From Actinomycetes bacterium (GTDB lineage Bacteria; Actinomycetota; Actinomycetes; Propionibacteriales; Propionibacteriaceae), in NCBI GenBank assembly GCA_023460935.1, contig JAEWOI010000034.1:62001-126000 (forward strand): DNA of 64,000 nucleotides, read 5' to 3'. This document shows positions 51,044 to 60,166 of the stretch, piece by piece. The notes under the pieces were generated by a model. That model saw nothing but the letters and a program-made list of their open reading frames with translations, had not been told where the DNA came from and did no database searches. The stretch's first letter is position 1. Every line of letters begins with the position of its first letter. Position numbers and translations under genes: made by a program.

Positions 51044-52135
51044 GTGACCAACCCGAGCCAGCCAACGCCAGCCAACGACCAGGACCGGCCCGCCGCCGGC
51101 CAGGGCGACAGCGCCAGGGCAGCCAAGCTGCTGGGCGACGCCATCGCCCAGGTGCAGCGGGTGATCGTCGGCCAGGAGCACATGGTCGAGCAGCTCATGG
51201 TGGCCCTGCTGGCCAAGGGCCACTGCCTGCTCGAGGGCGTGCCGGGCGTCGCGAAGACCCTTGCTGTGCGCAGCTTCGCCACGGTCGTCGGCGGCCAGTT
51301 CGCCCGCATCCAGTTCACCCCGGACCTGGTGCCGTCCGACATCGTCGGCACCCGGATCTACTCTGCCCGGCAGGAGAAGTTCGACATCGCCCTCGGGCCG
51401 GTGTTCGTGAACTTCGTGCTCGCGGACGAGATCAACCGGGCCCCGGCGAAGGTGCAGTCGGCGATGCTGGAGCTGATGGCCGAGAAGCAGGTCTCCATCG
51501 GCGGCCAGACCTACCCGGTGCCGCAGCCGTTCATCGTGATCGCCACCCAGAACCCGATCGAGTCCGAGGGCGTCTACCCGCTGCCTGAGGCGCAGCGCGA
51601 CCGGTTCCTGCTGAAGGTGGATGTGCCGTACCCGCGCGGCAACGAGGAGTTCGAGATCCTGCGCCGGATGAGCGTCCGGCCGCCGACGGCTGAGCCGGTG
51701 CTGAACCCCGAACTGGTCTCGGAACTGCAGGAACAGGCATCGAACATCTTCGTGCACAACCTGGTGGCCGAGTACGTGGTGCGCCTGGTGCTGGCCACCC
51801 GTACCCCGGACGAGTTCGGCATGCCGGACCTGGTGCCGGTGATCCAGGTGGGCTGCAGCCCGCGCGCGACGCTCGGCCTGGTGGCCGCGGCCCGTGCGGT
51901 GGCCCTGATCCACGGCCGGGACTACGTGCTGCCAACCGACGTGCAGGCCGTGGCGCGGGACGTGATGAGCCACCGGCTGGTGCTCGGCTTCGACGCCGTC
52001 GCCGACAACATCACCCCGGCCCAGGTGATCGAGCGCATCGTCGCCATGGTGCCGCCGCCCACCCCGGTGTGGAACAACCAGCAGCGCCAGCCGGCCCGCA
52101 GCCAGCAGGGCTACGCCCCGGAAGCGCGTAGCTGA
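51044..52135 (+). CDS. MoxR-family AAA+ ATPase
   Basis: 363 residues from GTG at 51044 with AGGAGAAC upstream. Walker A is GVPGVAKT, Walker B is LADEINRAPAKVQ, and sensor 1 is in VIATQNPIE, with the lid domain following. MoxR ATPases act as chaperones that assemble or activate partner complexes, usually together with VWA proteins. It heads an operon with DUF58 and two VWA genes, spaced by 2 bp and then overlapping. Confidence 0.93.
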   Translation: MTNPSQPTPANDQDRPAAGQGDSARAAKLLGDAIAQVQRVIVGQEHMVEQLMVALLAKGHCLLEGVPGVAKTLAVRSFATVVGGQFARIQFTPDLVPSDIVGTRIYSARQEKFDIALGPVFVNFVLADEINRAPAKVQSAMLELMAEKQVSIGGQTYPVPQPFIVIATQNPIESEGVYPLPEAQRDRFLLKVDVPYPRGNEEFEILRRMSVRPPTAEPVLNPELVSELQEQASNIFVHNLVAEYVVRLVLATRTPDEFGMPDLVPVIQVGCSPRATLGLVAAARAVALIHGRDYVLPTDVQAVARDVMSHRLVLGFDAVADNITPAQVIERIVAMVPPPTPVWNNQQRQPARSQQGYAPEARS

Positions 52136-52137
52136 GC

Positions 52138-53184
52138 GTGACCGTCCCAGGTTTCGCCCCGCCGCCCGAGGACCTCGGTGCGGTGGCTTCGGTGCTCGCC
52201 GAACCCAGGGCGGCGACCATCCCGCTGCACAAGCTGGCTCCCGAGGCCGCGCTGCGCAGGCTGGAGCTCACCGTGGTGCGCCGGCTGGAGGGGTTCCTGC
52301 ACGGCGACCACCAGGGACTGCTGCCCGGCCCGGGCTCGGAGCTGAACGACGCCCGCGCGTACGTGCCGGGCCAGGACGACGTCCGCAAGATCGACTGGGC
52401 GGTCACCGCCCGCACCACCGTCCCGCACGTGCGCGACACGATCGCGGACCGCGAGCTGGAGATCTGGGCGCTGCTGGACGTCACCCCGTCGATGAACTGG
52501 GGCACAGAGGGCGTGACCAAGCGCGACCTCGGGATCGCAGCAGTGGCCACGATCGGCTTCCTCAGCCAGAAGATGGGTGACCGGTTCGGTGGCCTGATCA
52601 TGCGCCCGGACGAGCTCAAGCGGCTGCCCGCCCGGTCCGGTCGGACCGCGCTCTACGGGCTGCTGCGGCGCATGCTGACCGAGCCGATCGTCTCCGACCA
52701 CACCACCGGCCCGTTCTCGCTCGCCGCCGGCATCCGCCGGCTGGCCCACACCGAGCGCCGCCGCGGCATGCGGATGGTGGTCTCGGACTTCCTCACCCCG
52801 GGCGACTTCGAGCTCGACCCCAACGTCGCACCGGAGTGGGAGCGTCCGATCCGGGAACTGGCCGTGCGCAACCAGGTGCTCGCCGTGGAGGTGGTGGACC
52901 GGCACGAGGTGGAGTTCGCGGACGTCGGCGACCTGCTCATCCGCGACCCCGAGACCGACTTCGAGCGCTACGTGAACACCTCCGACGACGCGGCGCGGGA
53001 ACGCATGGACGCGGCCACCTCGGCGCAGCGGGAACGGATCCGGATCGCGCTGCGGCGGGCAGGGGTGGCGCACATCCAGTTGCGTACCGACCGAGACTGG
53101 GTGCATGACATCGCCCGCTTCGTCCTGGCCTACCGGCGCACGGCCAGCATGCTGCACCAGCCTCCGGCGGGGGTGAGCCGCTGA
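52138..53184 (+). CDS. DUF58-domain protein
   Basis: 348 residues from a GTG two bases after the MoxR stop. The DUF58 hallmark is intact: LPGPGSELNDARAYVPGQDD followed by VRKIDWAVTARTT. A degenerate VWA-like fold follows, with LLDVTPSMNWG in the MIDAS position. It has no membrane segment. DUF58 proteins sit between MoxR and VWA partners in these operons and probably link them. The stop overlaps the next start (TGATG at 53182-53186). Confidence 0.9.
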   Translation: MTVPGFAPPPEDLGAVASVLAEPRAATIPLHKLAPEAALRRLELTVVRRLEGFLHGDHQGLLPGPGSELNDARAYVPGQDDVRKIDWAVTARTTVPHVRDTIADRELEIWALLDVTPSMNWGTEGVTKRDLGIAAVATIGFLSQKMGDRFGGLIMRPDELKRLPARSGRTALYGLLRRMLTEPIVSDHTTGPFSLAAGIRRLAHTERRRGMRMVVSDFLTPGDFELDPNVAPEWERPIRELAVRNQVLAVEVVDRHEVEFADVGDLLIRDPETDFERYVNTSDDAARERMDAATSAQRERIRIALRRAGVAHIQLRTDRDWVHDIARFVLAYRRTASMLHQPPAGVSR

Positions 53185-54140
53185 TGGAGTGGCTGTCCTT
53201 CCTGAACCCGGAGCGGTTGTGGATCCTGGTGCTGGTGCCGCTGCTCGTGGCCGGCTACATCTACCTGGTGCTGCGCAAGAAGAAGACCGGCATGCGCTTC
53301 ACCAACACCACGATCCTCGGCAGGGTGGTGCCGAAGCAGTCGCAGTGGCGCCGGCACCTGGCCGTTGCGCTCTCGCTGGCTTCGCTGGTTGCGCTGAGCC
53401 TTGCCTGGGCCCGTCCCAACGGCATCGAGATGGTGCCGCGCGAACGGGCCACCGTGGTGATGGTGCTGGACATCTCGCTCTCGATGCAGGCCACCGACGT
53501 CAAGCCGTCCCGGCTGGAGGCGGCCAAGGAGGCGGCGCTCAACTTCGTCAAGGCCCTGCCCCGGCAGTACAACGTGGCCGTGGTCGGCCTGTCGGGCAAC
53601 CCGTCGGTGCGGCTGCCGCCCACCACCGACCGGGTCCAGGCGCAGCAGGCCATCCACAGCCTGCGGCTCCAGGACTCGACTTCGATCGGTGAGTCGATCT
53701 ACACCGCACTGGCTGCGCTGCAGATGGCGCCCCGCGGCACCGACTCCAGCCCCGCGCCGGGGGCCATCGTGCTGCTCTCCGACGGCCAGAACACCGCCGG
53801 CCGGTCCCCGCAGCAGGGGGCTGCGGAAGCGCGGCGGGTGGAGGTGCCGATCTACACCATCGCCTACGGCACGGAGAACGGCTACGTCGACCTGGACGGC
53901 AAGCGGGAGCGGGTGCCGCCGGACGCCGGGCTGCTGCGCACCATCTCGACGATGACCGGCGGTGAGACCTACACGGCCGAGAACCTCGACCAGCTCGACC
54001 GGGTGTACAGCAGCATTCGCAGCGAGGTCGGCCAGACCCCGGTGAAGAAGGAGACCACAGCGCTGTGGGCCGGCTACGGGCTGGCCTTCGCAGTGGTCGC
54101 AGCCCTTGCCGCGGTGTCCCTGGGAGCGAGGTGGCCGTGA
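53184..54140 (+). CDS. VWA-domain membrane protein (BatA-like), first copy
   Basis: 318 residues. The N-terminus has two membrane helices (PERLWILVLVPLLVAGYIYL and HLAVALSLASLVALSLAWA), then a VWA domain with the MIDAS motif DISLS and the late LLSDGQNTAG. A C-terminal helix (GYGLAFAVVAALAAVSLGA) returns it to the membrane. The layout fits BatA-type aerotolerance proteins, with the VWA domain outside the membrane. It overlaps the DUF58 gene at its start and the second VWA gene at its end. Confidence 0.9.
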   Translation: MEWLSFLNPERLWILVLVPLLVAGYIYLVLRKKKTGMRFTNTTILGRVVPKQSQWRRHLAVALSLASLVALSLAWARPNGIEMVPRERATVVMVLDISLSMQATDVKPSRLEAAKEAALNFVKALPRQYNVAVVGLSGNPSVRLPPTTDRVQAQQAIHSLRLQDSTSIGESIYTALAALQMAPRGTDSSPAPGAIVLLSDGQNTAGRSPQQGAAEARRVEVPIYTIAYGTENGYVDLDGKRERVPPDAGLLRTISTMTGGETYTAENLDQLDRVYSSIRSEVGQTPVKKETTALWAGYGLAFAVVAALAAVSLGARWP

Positions 54141-55099
54141 TTCCCGAACTGGAGTTCATGCGACCCGAGCGGCTGTGGTGGCTGCTGCTGATCCCGCTGC
54201 TGGTCGGGCTCTACCTCGCGCTGCTGTACCGGCGGCGGCGCAGGGCGCGGCCGCACGCCATCACCAACCTGGAACGGGTGCTGCCCAAACAGCAGGCCTG
54301 GAAGCGGCACGTCGCGGTGGGTGCCGCCGTGCTCGCGCTGGCCGCGCTGAACGTTGCCTTCGCCCAGCCCAAGGGTGAGGTGGAGGTGCCGAGGGAGCGG
54401 GCGACGGTGGTGCTCACCCTCGACATCTCCCGGTCGATGATCGCTGAGGACGTGGCGCCGAACCGGCTGGTCGCAGCCAAGCAGGCAGCGCAGGAGTTCC
54501 TCGGGATGCTGCCCCAGGGGTTCAACGTCGCGCTGGTGAGCTTCGCCGGCACCTCGGCGGTGGTCGTGCCACCGACGATGGACCGCGGGGCTGTGGCCGC
54601 GGCGATCGACAACCTCGAAGTGGCCCCGTCCACGGCGATCGGTGAGGGCATCTACGCCTCGCTGGACGCGATGGCTCAGGCGCCGCCCGACCCGGACCAC
54701 CCCGACGAGCCCGCCCCCGGAGCGATCGTGCTGCTCAGCGACGGCTACACCAACGTCGGCCGGCCATCCGACGCGGCGGCGCGGGAGGCGAAGGCCCAGA
54801 AGATCCCGGTGCACACCATCGCCTACGGCACGGAGAACGGCTACGTGGAGAGCAACGGGCGCCGGGAGCCGGTGCCGGTGAACCCGGCGGAGCTGGCCCA
54901 GATCGCGCGGATCGCCGGCGGCCGGGCGTTCACCGCCGGGTCCTCCGACCAGCTGCGCGAGGTCTACAGCTCGATCGCCAAGTCGGTGGGCTACATCAAG
55001 GTCGACCAGGAGGTCACCGAGGCCTACGCCGGCTACGCGCTCGGGTTCGCGATCCTGGCAGCGGTCGCGGTCATCTCGCTCGGGGCCCGCTGGCCCTGA
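54137..55099 (+). CDS. VWA-domain membrane protein (BatA-like), second copy
   Basis: 320 residues, a clear tandem paralogue of the gene before it: PERLWWLLLIPLLVGLYLAL, a second helix, MIDAS DISRS, LLSDGYTNVG, the shared TIAYGTENGYV segment and a final helix ending in VISLGARWP. GTG at 54137 overlaps the upstream stop (GTGA), though GTG at 54131 is also possible. Two adjacent VWA proteins of equal length suggest a heterodimer, as with BatA/BatB. A hairpin terminator follows the stop. Confidence 0.9.
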   Translation: MIPELEFMRPERLWWLLLIPLLVGLYLALLYRRRRRARPHAITNLERVLPKQQAWKRHVAVGAAVLALAALNVAFAQPKGEVEVPRERATVVLTLDISRSMIAEDVAPNRLVAAKQAAQEFLGMLPQGFNVALVSFAGTSAVVVPPTMDRGAVAAAIDNLEVAPSTAIGEGIYASLDAMAQAPPDPDHPDEPAPGAIVLLSDGYTNVGRPSDAAAREAKAQKIPVHTIAYGTENGYVESNGRREPVPVNPAELAQIARIAGGRAFTAGSSDQLREVYSSIAKSVGYIKVDQEVTEAYAGYALGFAILAAVAVISLGARWP

Positions 55100-55111
55100 C
55101 CCGCCGCGTCG

Positions 55112-55127
55112 CCCGCTGGGCGGGTTT
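55112..55127. terminator. Terminator after the MoxR-VWA operon
   Basis: Stem CCCGC/GCGGG (55112-55116 with 55120-55124), loop 3 nt, then TTT, 12 bp beyond the last VWA stop and touching the end of the convergent yggS-like gene. Confidence 0.65.
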
Positions 55128-55825
55128 CAGGGTGTCCGGCGGCCGAAGATGGCGGTGCCGATGCGCACCTGGGTCGCGCCGTGGGCGATCGCAAGCTCGA
55201 AGTCGCCGGACATGCCCATCGAGAGCTCGTCCCAGGCCTGCCCGGGCAGGCCGGCGTCGCGCAGGATCCGTTGCACGTGCTGCATCCGCCGGAAGCACGC
55301 CGCGACCTGGCGCGGGTCGGGCGAAGGCAGGGCGAGGGTCATCAGGCCGCGTACCCGCAGCCGGTCGAACGGCTGCAGCGCCGCGGCGAAGCCGGGCACC
55401 TCGTCCGGCGGCAGGCCGAACTTGGAGTCCTCGCCGGATGAGTTCACCTGCACGAGCACGTCCAGGCTCCGGCCGGCCCGCTCCAGGCGGCGGTCCAGCT
55501 CGGCGGCCAGCGGCACCGAGTCCAGGGCCTGGAACTCGGCTGCGAACTGCGCCACCAGCTTCGCCTTGTTCGACTGCAGGTGGCCGATCATCACCCACTC
55601 CAGCCCCGGGACGGCACTGAGCTCCGCTGCCTTCGCGCCGGCCTCCTGGGCCTTGTTCTCCCCGAACCGGGTGCAGCCGGCCGAATACGCAGCCAGCACG
55701 TCCGCAGCCGGACGGGTCTTGCTCACCGGCAGCAGCCGCACCGAGCCGGGGTCGCGGCCGGCGGCCAGGCAGGCGGCGTCGATCCTGGCCCTGACGGCCC
55801 GGACGTTCGCTGCGATCTGCTCCAC
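55127..55825 (-). CDS. YggS-family PLP homeostasis protein
   Basis: About 232 residues with the PLP lysine in LLPVSKTRP, then GCTRFGENKAQEAGAKAAEL, MIGHLQSNKAKL, LVQVNSSGEDSKFGL and the C-terminal LSMGMSGDFELAIAHGATQV. YggS/PLPBP proteins bind PLP without catalysis and control B6 and amino-acid balance. GTG at 55825 fits the family start (VEQIAANVRAVRARI); there is no strong ribosome site, so the start is not certain. It is leftward and convergent with the VWA operon; the DUF3145 gene diverges from it. Confidence 0.9.
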   Translation of the reverse strand: MEQIAANVRAVRARIDAACLAAGRDPGSVRLLPVSKTRPAADVLAAYSAGCTRFGENKAQEAGAKAAELSAVPGLEWVMIGHLQSNKAKLVAQFAAEFQALDSVPLAAELDRRLERAGRSLDVLVQVNSSGEDSKFGLPPDEVPGFAAALQPFDRLRVRGLMTLALPSPDPRQVAACFRRMQHVQRILRDAGLPGQAWDELSMGMSGDFELAIAHGATQVRIGTAIFGRRTP

Positions 55826-55937
55826 GGGGCTAGCTAACCACGGCGGGCTGGTACGCCAGTGACGCGTGGGGCACAATGGGAGCGACCCCGCTGGCTGAGG
55901 TGGCTGGGGAAGGCACATCTCAGCGATAGGGGGACAG

Positions 55938-56435
55938 ATGAACAGCTCGCGCGGGATCGTCCTGATCCACTCCGCGCCGGCAGCGCTACGCCCGCACCTG
56001 GAATGGGCGGTGGGCTCGGTGTTCGGCGCCCCCGTCGAGTTCTCCTGGTCACCCCAGCCCGTCGAGGCGCGCAGCCTGCGCGCCGAGTACCCCTGGCACG
56101 GACCGGTCGGGACGGGAGCGAGGCTGGCCAGCGCGTTGCGCGGCTGCGTGCGCGCCCGCTTCGAGGTGACCGAGGAGCCCTCCCAGGGCAACGAGGGCAT
56201 GCGCTGGGCCTACACCCCGCGGCTGGGGGTGTTCGCCTGCGCGATCGGGCCGCACGGTGACCTGATGATCCACGAGGAACGGCTGAAGCAGGCGATCCTC
56301 GCCGACGCGCTGGGCCGCCAGCCGCTCGCCGAGGGCGTCGCGGAACTGCTCGGCGCCAGGTGGGACGCAGAGCTGGAGGCCTTCCGCCACGCCGGGGAGG
56401 GCGCACCCGTCCGTTGGCTGCACCGGGTGGGCTGA
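55938..56435 (+). CDS. DUF3145-family protein
   Basis: 165 residues beginning MNSSRGIVLIHSAPAALRPH, LEWAVGSVFG and SWSPQPVEARSLRAEYPW, which is the DUF3145 pattern restricted to actinobacteria. Function unknown; it is commonly found next to the fab operon, as here. There is no membrane segment. It converges with fabF, with a long perfect hairpin between. Confidence 0.88.
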   Translation: MNSSRGIVLIHSAPAALRPHLEWAVGSVFGAPVEFSWSPQPVEARSLRAEYPWHGPVGTGARLASALRGCVRARFEVTEEPSQGNEGMRWAYTPRLGVFACAIGPHGDLMIHEERLKQAILADALGRQPLAEGVAELLGARWDAELEAFRHAGEGAPVRWLHRVG

Positions 56436-56452
56436 CTCCCCAGCCACCCCCC

Positions 56453-56516
56453 GAACCACCGCAAGCTGTGAGTTAGGCGGCGTACTCGCCGGACAACTCA
56501 CAGCTTGCGGTGGTTC
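56453..56516. terminator. 22-bp perfect-stem bidirectional terminator
   Basis: 56453-56474 pairs perfectly with 56495-56516 around a 20-nt loop. It lies between the convergent DUF3145 gene and fabF and should end both. Confidence 0.88.
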
Positions 56517-56523
56517 AGGGGGC

Positions 56524-57780
56524 TCAGAAGGTGGCGTTCGCGTTGGTCACGGCGATGGCGACGTTGTGGCCGCCGAAGCCGAAGGAGTTGTTCAGCGCTG
56601 CGAGCGGGCCCTCCGGCAGCGGACGGGCCACGTTGGCCGCGATGTCGATGCCGAGATCGGGCTCGGGGTCGACGAGGTTGATGGTCGGCGGCACCATGCG
56701 GCTGCGCAGCGCGAGCAGCGATGCGATGGTCTCCAGCGAGCCTGCGCCGCCCAGCAGGTGGCCGGTCATGGACTTCGTCGAGGTGACCACGACGTGGTCG
56801 GTGTCCGCGCCGAGGGCGTTGCGGATCGAGCCGGCCTCGGTGACGTCGCCCTGCGGGGTGGAGGTGCCGTGGGCGTTGATGTGGTTGATGTCCCCAGCGC
56901 TCAGCCCGGAGTCCTGCAGCGCCTTGAGCATCGCACCGGACTGGCCCTCGCCCGACGGGTCGGGCTGCACCATGTCGTGGCTGTCTGCCGTGATGCCGGC
57001 GCCGGCGATCGTGCCATAGATCTTCGCGCCCCTGGCCTTCGCGTGCTCGAGGGTCTCGATCACCATCACGGCCGAACCCTCGCCCATCACGAAGCCGTCC
57101 CGGCCCCGGTCCCATGGACGGGAGGCACCCTCCGGGTCGTCGTTGCGTCGGCTGAGGGCCTGCATCTGGCCGAACGCGGCCAGCGGCAGCGGGTGGATCG
57201 TCGCCTCGGTGCCGCCGACCACCGCGATGTCGGCGCGGCCCAGCCGGAGCAGGTCCAGGCCCAGCGAGATCGCCTCGTTGGAGGACGCGCAGGCCGACAC
57301 CGGGGTGTGCACCCCGGCCTTGGCGTGCACGGCAAGACCGACGTTCGCCGCCGGTGCGTTCGCCATCAGCATCGGGATCGTGAACGGGCTCACCCTGCGG
57401 TAGCCCTTGTCGCGCTGGACGTCCCAGTTGTTCAACAGGGAGTGCAGCCCGCCGATGCCGCTGGCGATCGAGACGCTCAGCCGGAGCGGGTCGACGTTGT
57501 CGTCGCGGTCCCAGTCGAAGCCCGCGTCGGTCCAGGCCTCCTGCGCTGCGATCAGCGCGAGCTGGGTGGAGCGGTCGAGCCGGCGGGCCTTCACCCGGTC
57601 GATCACCTCGGCCGGGTCGACCTTCACGAACGCTGCGATCCGGACGGGCAGGTCGGCGGCCCACTCCTCGGTGATGGCGCGCACGCCGGACTCCCCGGCC
57701 AGCAGGCCGGCCCAGGTGGAGGCCAGGTCACCGCCGAGCGGTGTGGTGGCGCCGAGGCCGGTGATGACGATCTCAGTCAT
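56524..57780 (-). CDS. fabF: Beta-ketoacyl-ACP synthase II
   Basis: 418 residues with the KAS triad: Cys164 in SACASSNEA, His in INAHGTSTPQGD and the second His in SMTGHLLGGAG. LNNSFGFGGHN closes the active site. It elongates acyl-ACP with malonyl-ACP in the cytosol. ATG at 57780 is the natural start; the upstream open frame runs through an inverted repeat. It is the last gene of the leftward fabD-fabH-acpP-fabF operon. Confidence 0.95.
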   Translation of the reverse strand: MTEIVITGLGATTPLGGDLASTWAGLLAGESGVRAITEEWAADLPVRIAAFVKVDPAEVIDRVKARRLDRSTQLALIAAQEAWTDAGFDWDRDDNVDPLRLSVSIASGIGGLHSLLNNWDVQRDKGYRRVSPFTIPMLMANAPAANVGLAVHAKAGVHTPVSACASSNEAISLGLDLLRLGRADIAVVGGTEATIHPLPLAAFGQMQALSRRNDDPEGASRPWDRGRDGFVMGEGSAVMVIETLEHAKARGAKIYGTIAGAGITADSHDMVQPDPSGEGQSGAMLKALQDSGLSAGDINHINAHGTSTPQGDVTEAGSIRNALGADTDHVVVTSTKSMTGHLLGGAGSLETIASLLALRSRMVPPTINLVDPEPDLGIDIAANVARPLPEGPLAALNNSFGFGGHNVAIAVTNANATF

Positions 57781-57803
57781 GGTTCTCCGAACTAGAGGTC
57801 CGC

Positions 57804-57846
57804 TGGTCGAGCCTGTCGAGACCAGTGATCTCGACAGGCTCGACCA
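57804..57846. repeat. 18-bp inverted repeat built from a dispersed repeat
   Basis: 57804-57821 and 57829-57846 are perfect inverse copies (TGGTCGAGCCTGTCGAGA and its complement) with a 7-nt loop, between acpP and fabF. The same GTCTCGACAGGCTCGACC word occurs at 16984 and 17061. It may attenuate transcription between acpP and fabF. Confidence 0.75.
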
Positions 57847-57900
57847 ACGGGTACAAACGGTGCCGGCCACGACGAGCGCTGCCGGCGGTGCTGCTTCGGG

Positions 57901-58143
57901 TCAGCTGTGGGCCTCGATGTAGGCGACGGCGTCGCCCACGGTCTTGAGGTTCTTGGACTCCTCGTCGGGGATCGTCACGCCGAACTTCTCCTCGCAGCCG
58001 ACGAGGATCTCGACCATTGCGAGGGAGTCGACGTCGAGGTCGTCGACGAAGGACTTGTCCAGCTGGACGTCCTCCACCGGCACGCCGGCGACGTCGTTGA
58101 CCAGCTCGGCGAGCTGGGCGCGGATCTCTTCGGTGGTAGCCAT
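57901..58143 (-). CDS. acpP: Acyl carrier protein
   Basis: 80 acidic residues with the phosphopantetheine serine, Ser40, in LDVDSLAMVEI, and helices typical of ACP. It carries the growing chain for FabD, FabH and FabF. It is 47 bp after fabH and 120 bp before fabF, the latter gap holding an inverted repeat. AGGAGAA precedes the ATG. Confidence 0.96.
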   Translation of the reverse strand: MATTEEIRAQLAELVNDVAGVPVEDVQLDKSFVDDLDVDSLAMVEILVGCEEKFGVTIPDEESKNLKTVGDAVAYIEAHS

Positions 58144-58190
58144 GCATTTCTCCTTTGGTTGGGCGTTGTTCCCGGACGGGTCCGGGGGAA

Positions 58191-59186
58191 TCAGGGGAGG
58201 GTGATGACCTGGCCGGCGTAGACCAGGCCGGCGCCGAAGCCGATCACGAGGGCGGTCTGCCCGCTGCGGGCCTCACCGCTGGACAGCAGGGCGTCCATTG
58301 CCATCGGGATGGTGGCTGCGGAGTTGTTGCCGAGCTCGCGGATCGTCCGGGCCACCACGACGCTCTCCGGCAGCTTCAGGTACCGCAGCAGGGTGTCGGT
58401 GATCCGGTCGTTGGCCTGGTGCGGGATGAACACGTCCAGCTGCTCAGGGGTGATCCCGGCCTCGTCGAGGCACTGCTTGGTGGCCTGGGCGATGAAGCTG
58501 GTGGCCCACTTGAACACCGAGCGGCCGTCCATGCCGAGCTTGGGGGTGACGCCCTGGTCGAACCCCTCCTGCCAGCGGTGGCTCATCGTGATCGAGTCGG
58601 CCTTCGCGCCGTCGGAGCCCCACACCACCGGGCCGATGCCGTTGGTCTCGCTCGGGCCGACCAGCACGGCCCCGGCGCCGTCGCCGAACAGGAACGCCGT
58701 GCCGCGGTCGTTGAGGTCGGTGATCTCGCTGAGTGTCTCGCCTGCGATCAGCAGCACGTGCCGGGCCTGCCCGCTGCGGATCATGCCCTCGGCCTGGGCG
58801 AGGCCGTAGCTGAAGCCGGCGCACGCAGCGGAGATGTCGTACGCGGCTGCGTCGTGCAGGCCGAGCTCGGTGGCCAGCCGCGGCGCCAGCGCAGGGGTCC
58901 GCTCGAAGTGGGAGACGGTGGCCAGGATCAGGGCGTCGATCTGGCTGGGGTCGACGCCCGACCTCTCCACCGCCTTGCGGCCGGCTTCGACGGTGAGGCT
59001 GAAGATGCTCTCGTCCTCAGCGATCCAGCGGCGCTCGCGGATGCCGGTGCGCTGGGTGATCCACTCGTCGGAGGAGTCGATGTACTGCAGCAGGTAGGAG
59101 TTGTCGATCACCCGGGACGGCAGGGCGGAGCCGACGCTGAGGATGCGGGCGAACTTGGGGCCGGTGCTGGCCTTGATCTCGGTCAT
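58191..59186 (-). CDS. fabH: Beta-ketoacyl-ACP synthase III
   Basis: 331 residues with Cys122 in SAACAGFS, His in IPHQANDRI and Asn in GNNSAATIP, the complete KAS III triad. It starts chains by condensing acyl-CoA with malonyl-ACP. The first-condensation enzyme sets straight or branched starter use, which cannot be read here. It starts 11 bp after fabD. Confidence 0.95.
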   Translation of the reverse strand: MTEIKASTGPKFARILSVGSALPSRVIDNSYLLQYIDSSDEWITQRTGIRERRWIAEDESIFSLTVEAGRKAVERSGVDPSQIDALILATVSHFERTPALAPRLATELGLHDAAAYDISAACAGFSYGLAQAEGMIRSGQARHVLLIAGETLSEITDLNDRGTAFLFGDGAGAVLVGPSETNGIGPVVWGSDGAKADSITMSHRWQEGFDQGVTPKLGMDGRSVFKWATSFIAQATKQCLDEAGITPEQLDVFIPHQANDRITDTLLRYLKLPESVVVARTIRELGNNSAATIPMAMDALLSSGEARSGQTALVIGFGAGLVYAGQVITLP

Positions 59187-59197
59187 GGTCTCCTGAC

Positions 59198-60166
59198 TCA
59201 GTCCTGTGTGGTTCCGGCGATCGGGGCCTCCCAGGCCGTTTCGCCGTGCCGGGCGACGAACTCGCGGGCCGCTTCCAGCTGGTCGGGGGTGTTCAGGCTG
59301 AACAGCTCCACGCCCTTGAGGTTGCGCTTGGCGATGCCGGTGAGGGTGCCCGCGGGCGGCAGCTCGAGCAGGCCGGTGACGCCGAGGTCAGCCATCGCCT
59401 GCAGGCACAGGTCCCACCGGACGGGGTTGGCGACCTGGCGCACCAGCCGCTGGAGGTAGTCCTGCCCGGAATCGACCACCTGGCCGTCGGCGTTCGACAG
59501 CAGCCGCGTGCGCGGGTCGTGGGTGGAGATCGCGCGGGCCAGCCGCTCCAGGTGGGCGACGGCCGGCTCCATGTGGACGGTGTGGAACGCGCCGGCGACG
59601 CTGAGCTGGATCAGCCGTGCGCGGGCCGGGGGCTGCTCGGCCAGCGCGGCCAGCTGCTCGACGGTGCCCGCGGCCACGATCTGGCCCGAGCCGTTGTTGT
59701 TGGCCGCGGTGAGACCGGCTGCCTCTACGGCGGCTAGCACCTCTGCTGCGTCGCCACCGACCACGGCCATCATCGACGTGGGACGGGCGGCGCTGGCCGC
59801 GGCCATCTGCTGCCCGCGCTCGCGGACGAAGACCATGGCCTGCTCCGCGGAGAGGACGCCGACCGCGGCTGCTGCCGTGATCTCGCCGACGCTGTGACCT
59901 GCGGCCACCCCGGTGCGGCGGAGCCCTTCAGCCGGGTGCGGGAACAGTTCCAGGGCCGTGACCAGCCCGGCGGCCACCAGCAGCGGCTGCGCGATGGCGG
60001 TGTCGCGGATGGTCTCGGCGTCGGCGAGGGTGCCGTAGTGCGCGAGGTCGAGGCCCGCCACGGTGCCCAGCCAGTGGAGGCGGTCGGCGAACGCCGGACG
60101 TTCCAGCCAGGGGGTGAGGAAGCCGGGGGCCTGGGCGCCCTGTCCGGGCGCGACGATTGCGAGCAC
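59198..60166 (-). CDS. fabD: Malonyl-CoA:ACP transacylase
   Basis: 322 residues from the GTG at about 60166 (VLAIVAPGQGAQAPGFL). The GQGAQ oxyanion motif, the nucleophile Ser92 in AGHSVGE and the His in GAFHTVHM are present. It loads malonyl groups on ACP and is the first gene of the fab operon. The frame is open to 60250 from a TTG, but the upstream residues do not look like FabD and would cover the promoter. Confidence 0.94.
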   Translation of the reverse strand: MLAIVAPGQGAQAPGFLTPWLERPAFADRLHWLGTVAGLDLAHYGTLADAETIRDTAIAQPLLVAAGLVTALELFPHPAEGLRRTGVAAGHSVGEITAAAAVGVLSAEQAMVFVRERGQQMAAASAARPTSMMAVVGGDAAEVLAAVEAAGLTAANNNGSGQIVAAGTVEQLAALAEQPPARARLIQLSVAGAFHTVHMEPAVAHLERLARAISTHDPRTRLLSNADGQVVDSGQDYLQRLVRQVANPVRWDLCLQAMADLGVTGLLELPPAGTLTGIAKRNLKGVELFSLNTPDQLEAAREFVARHGETAWEAPIAGTTQD

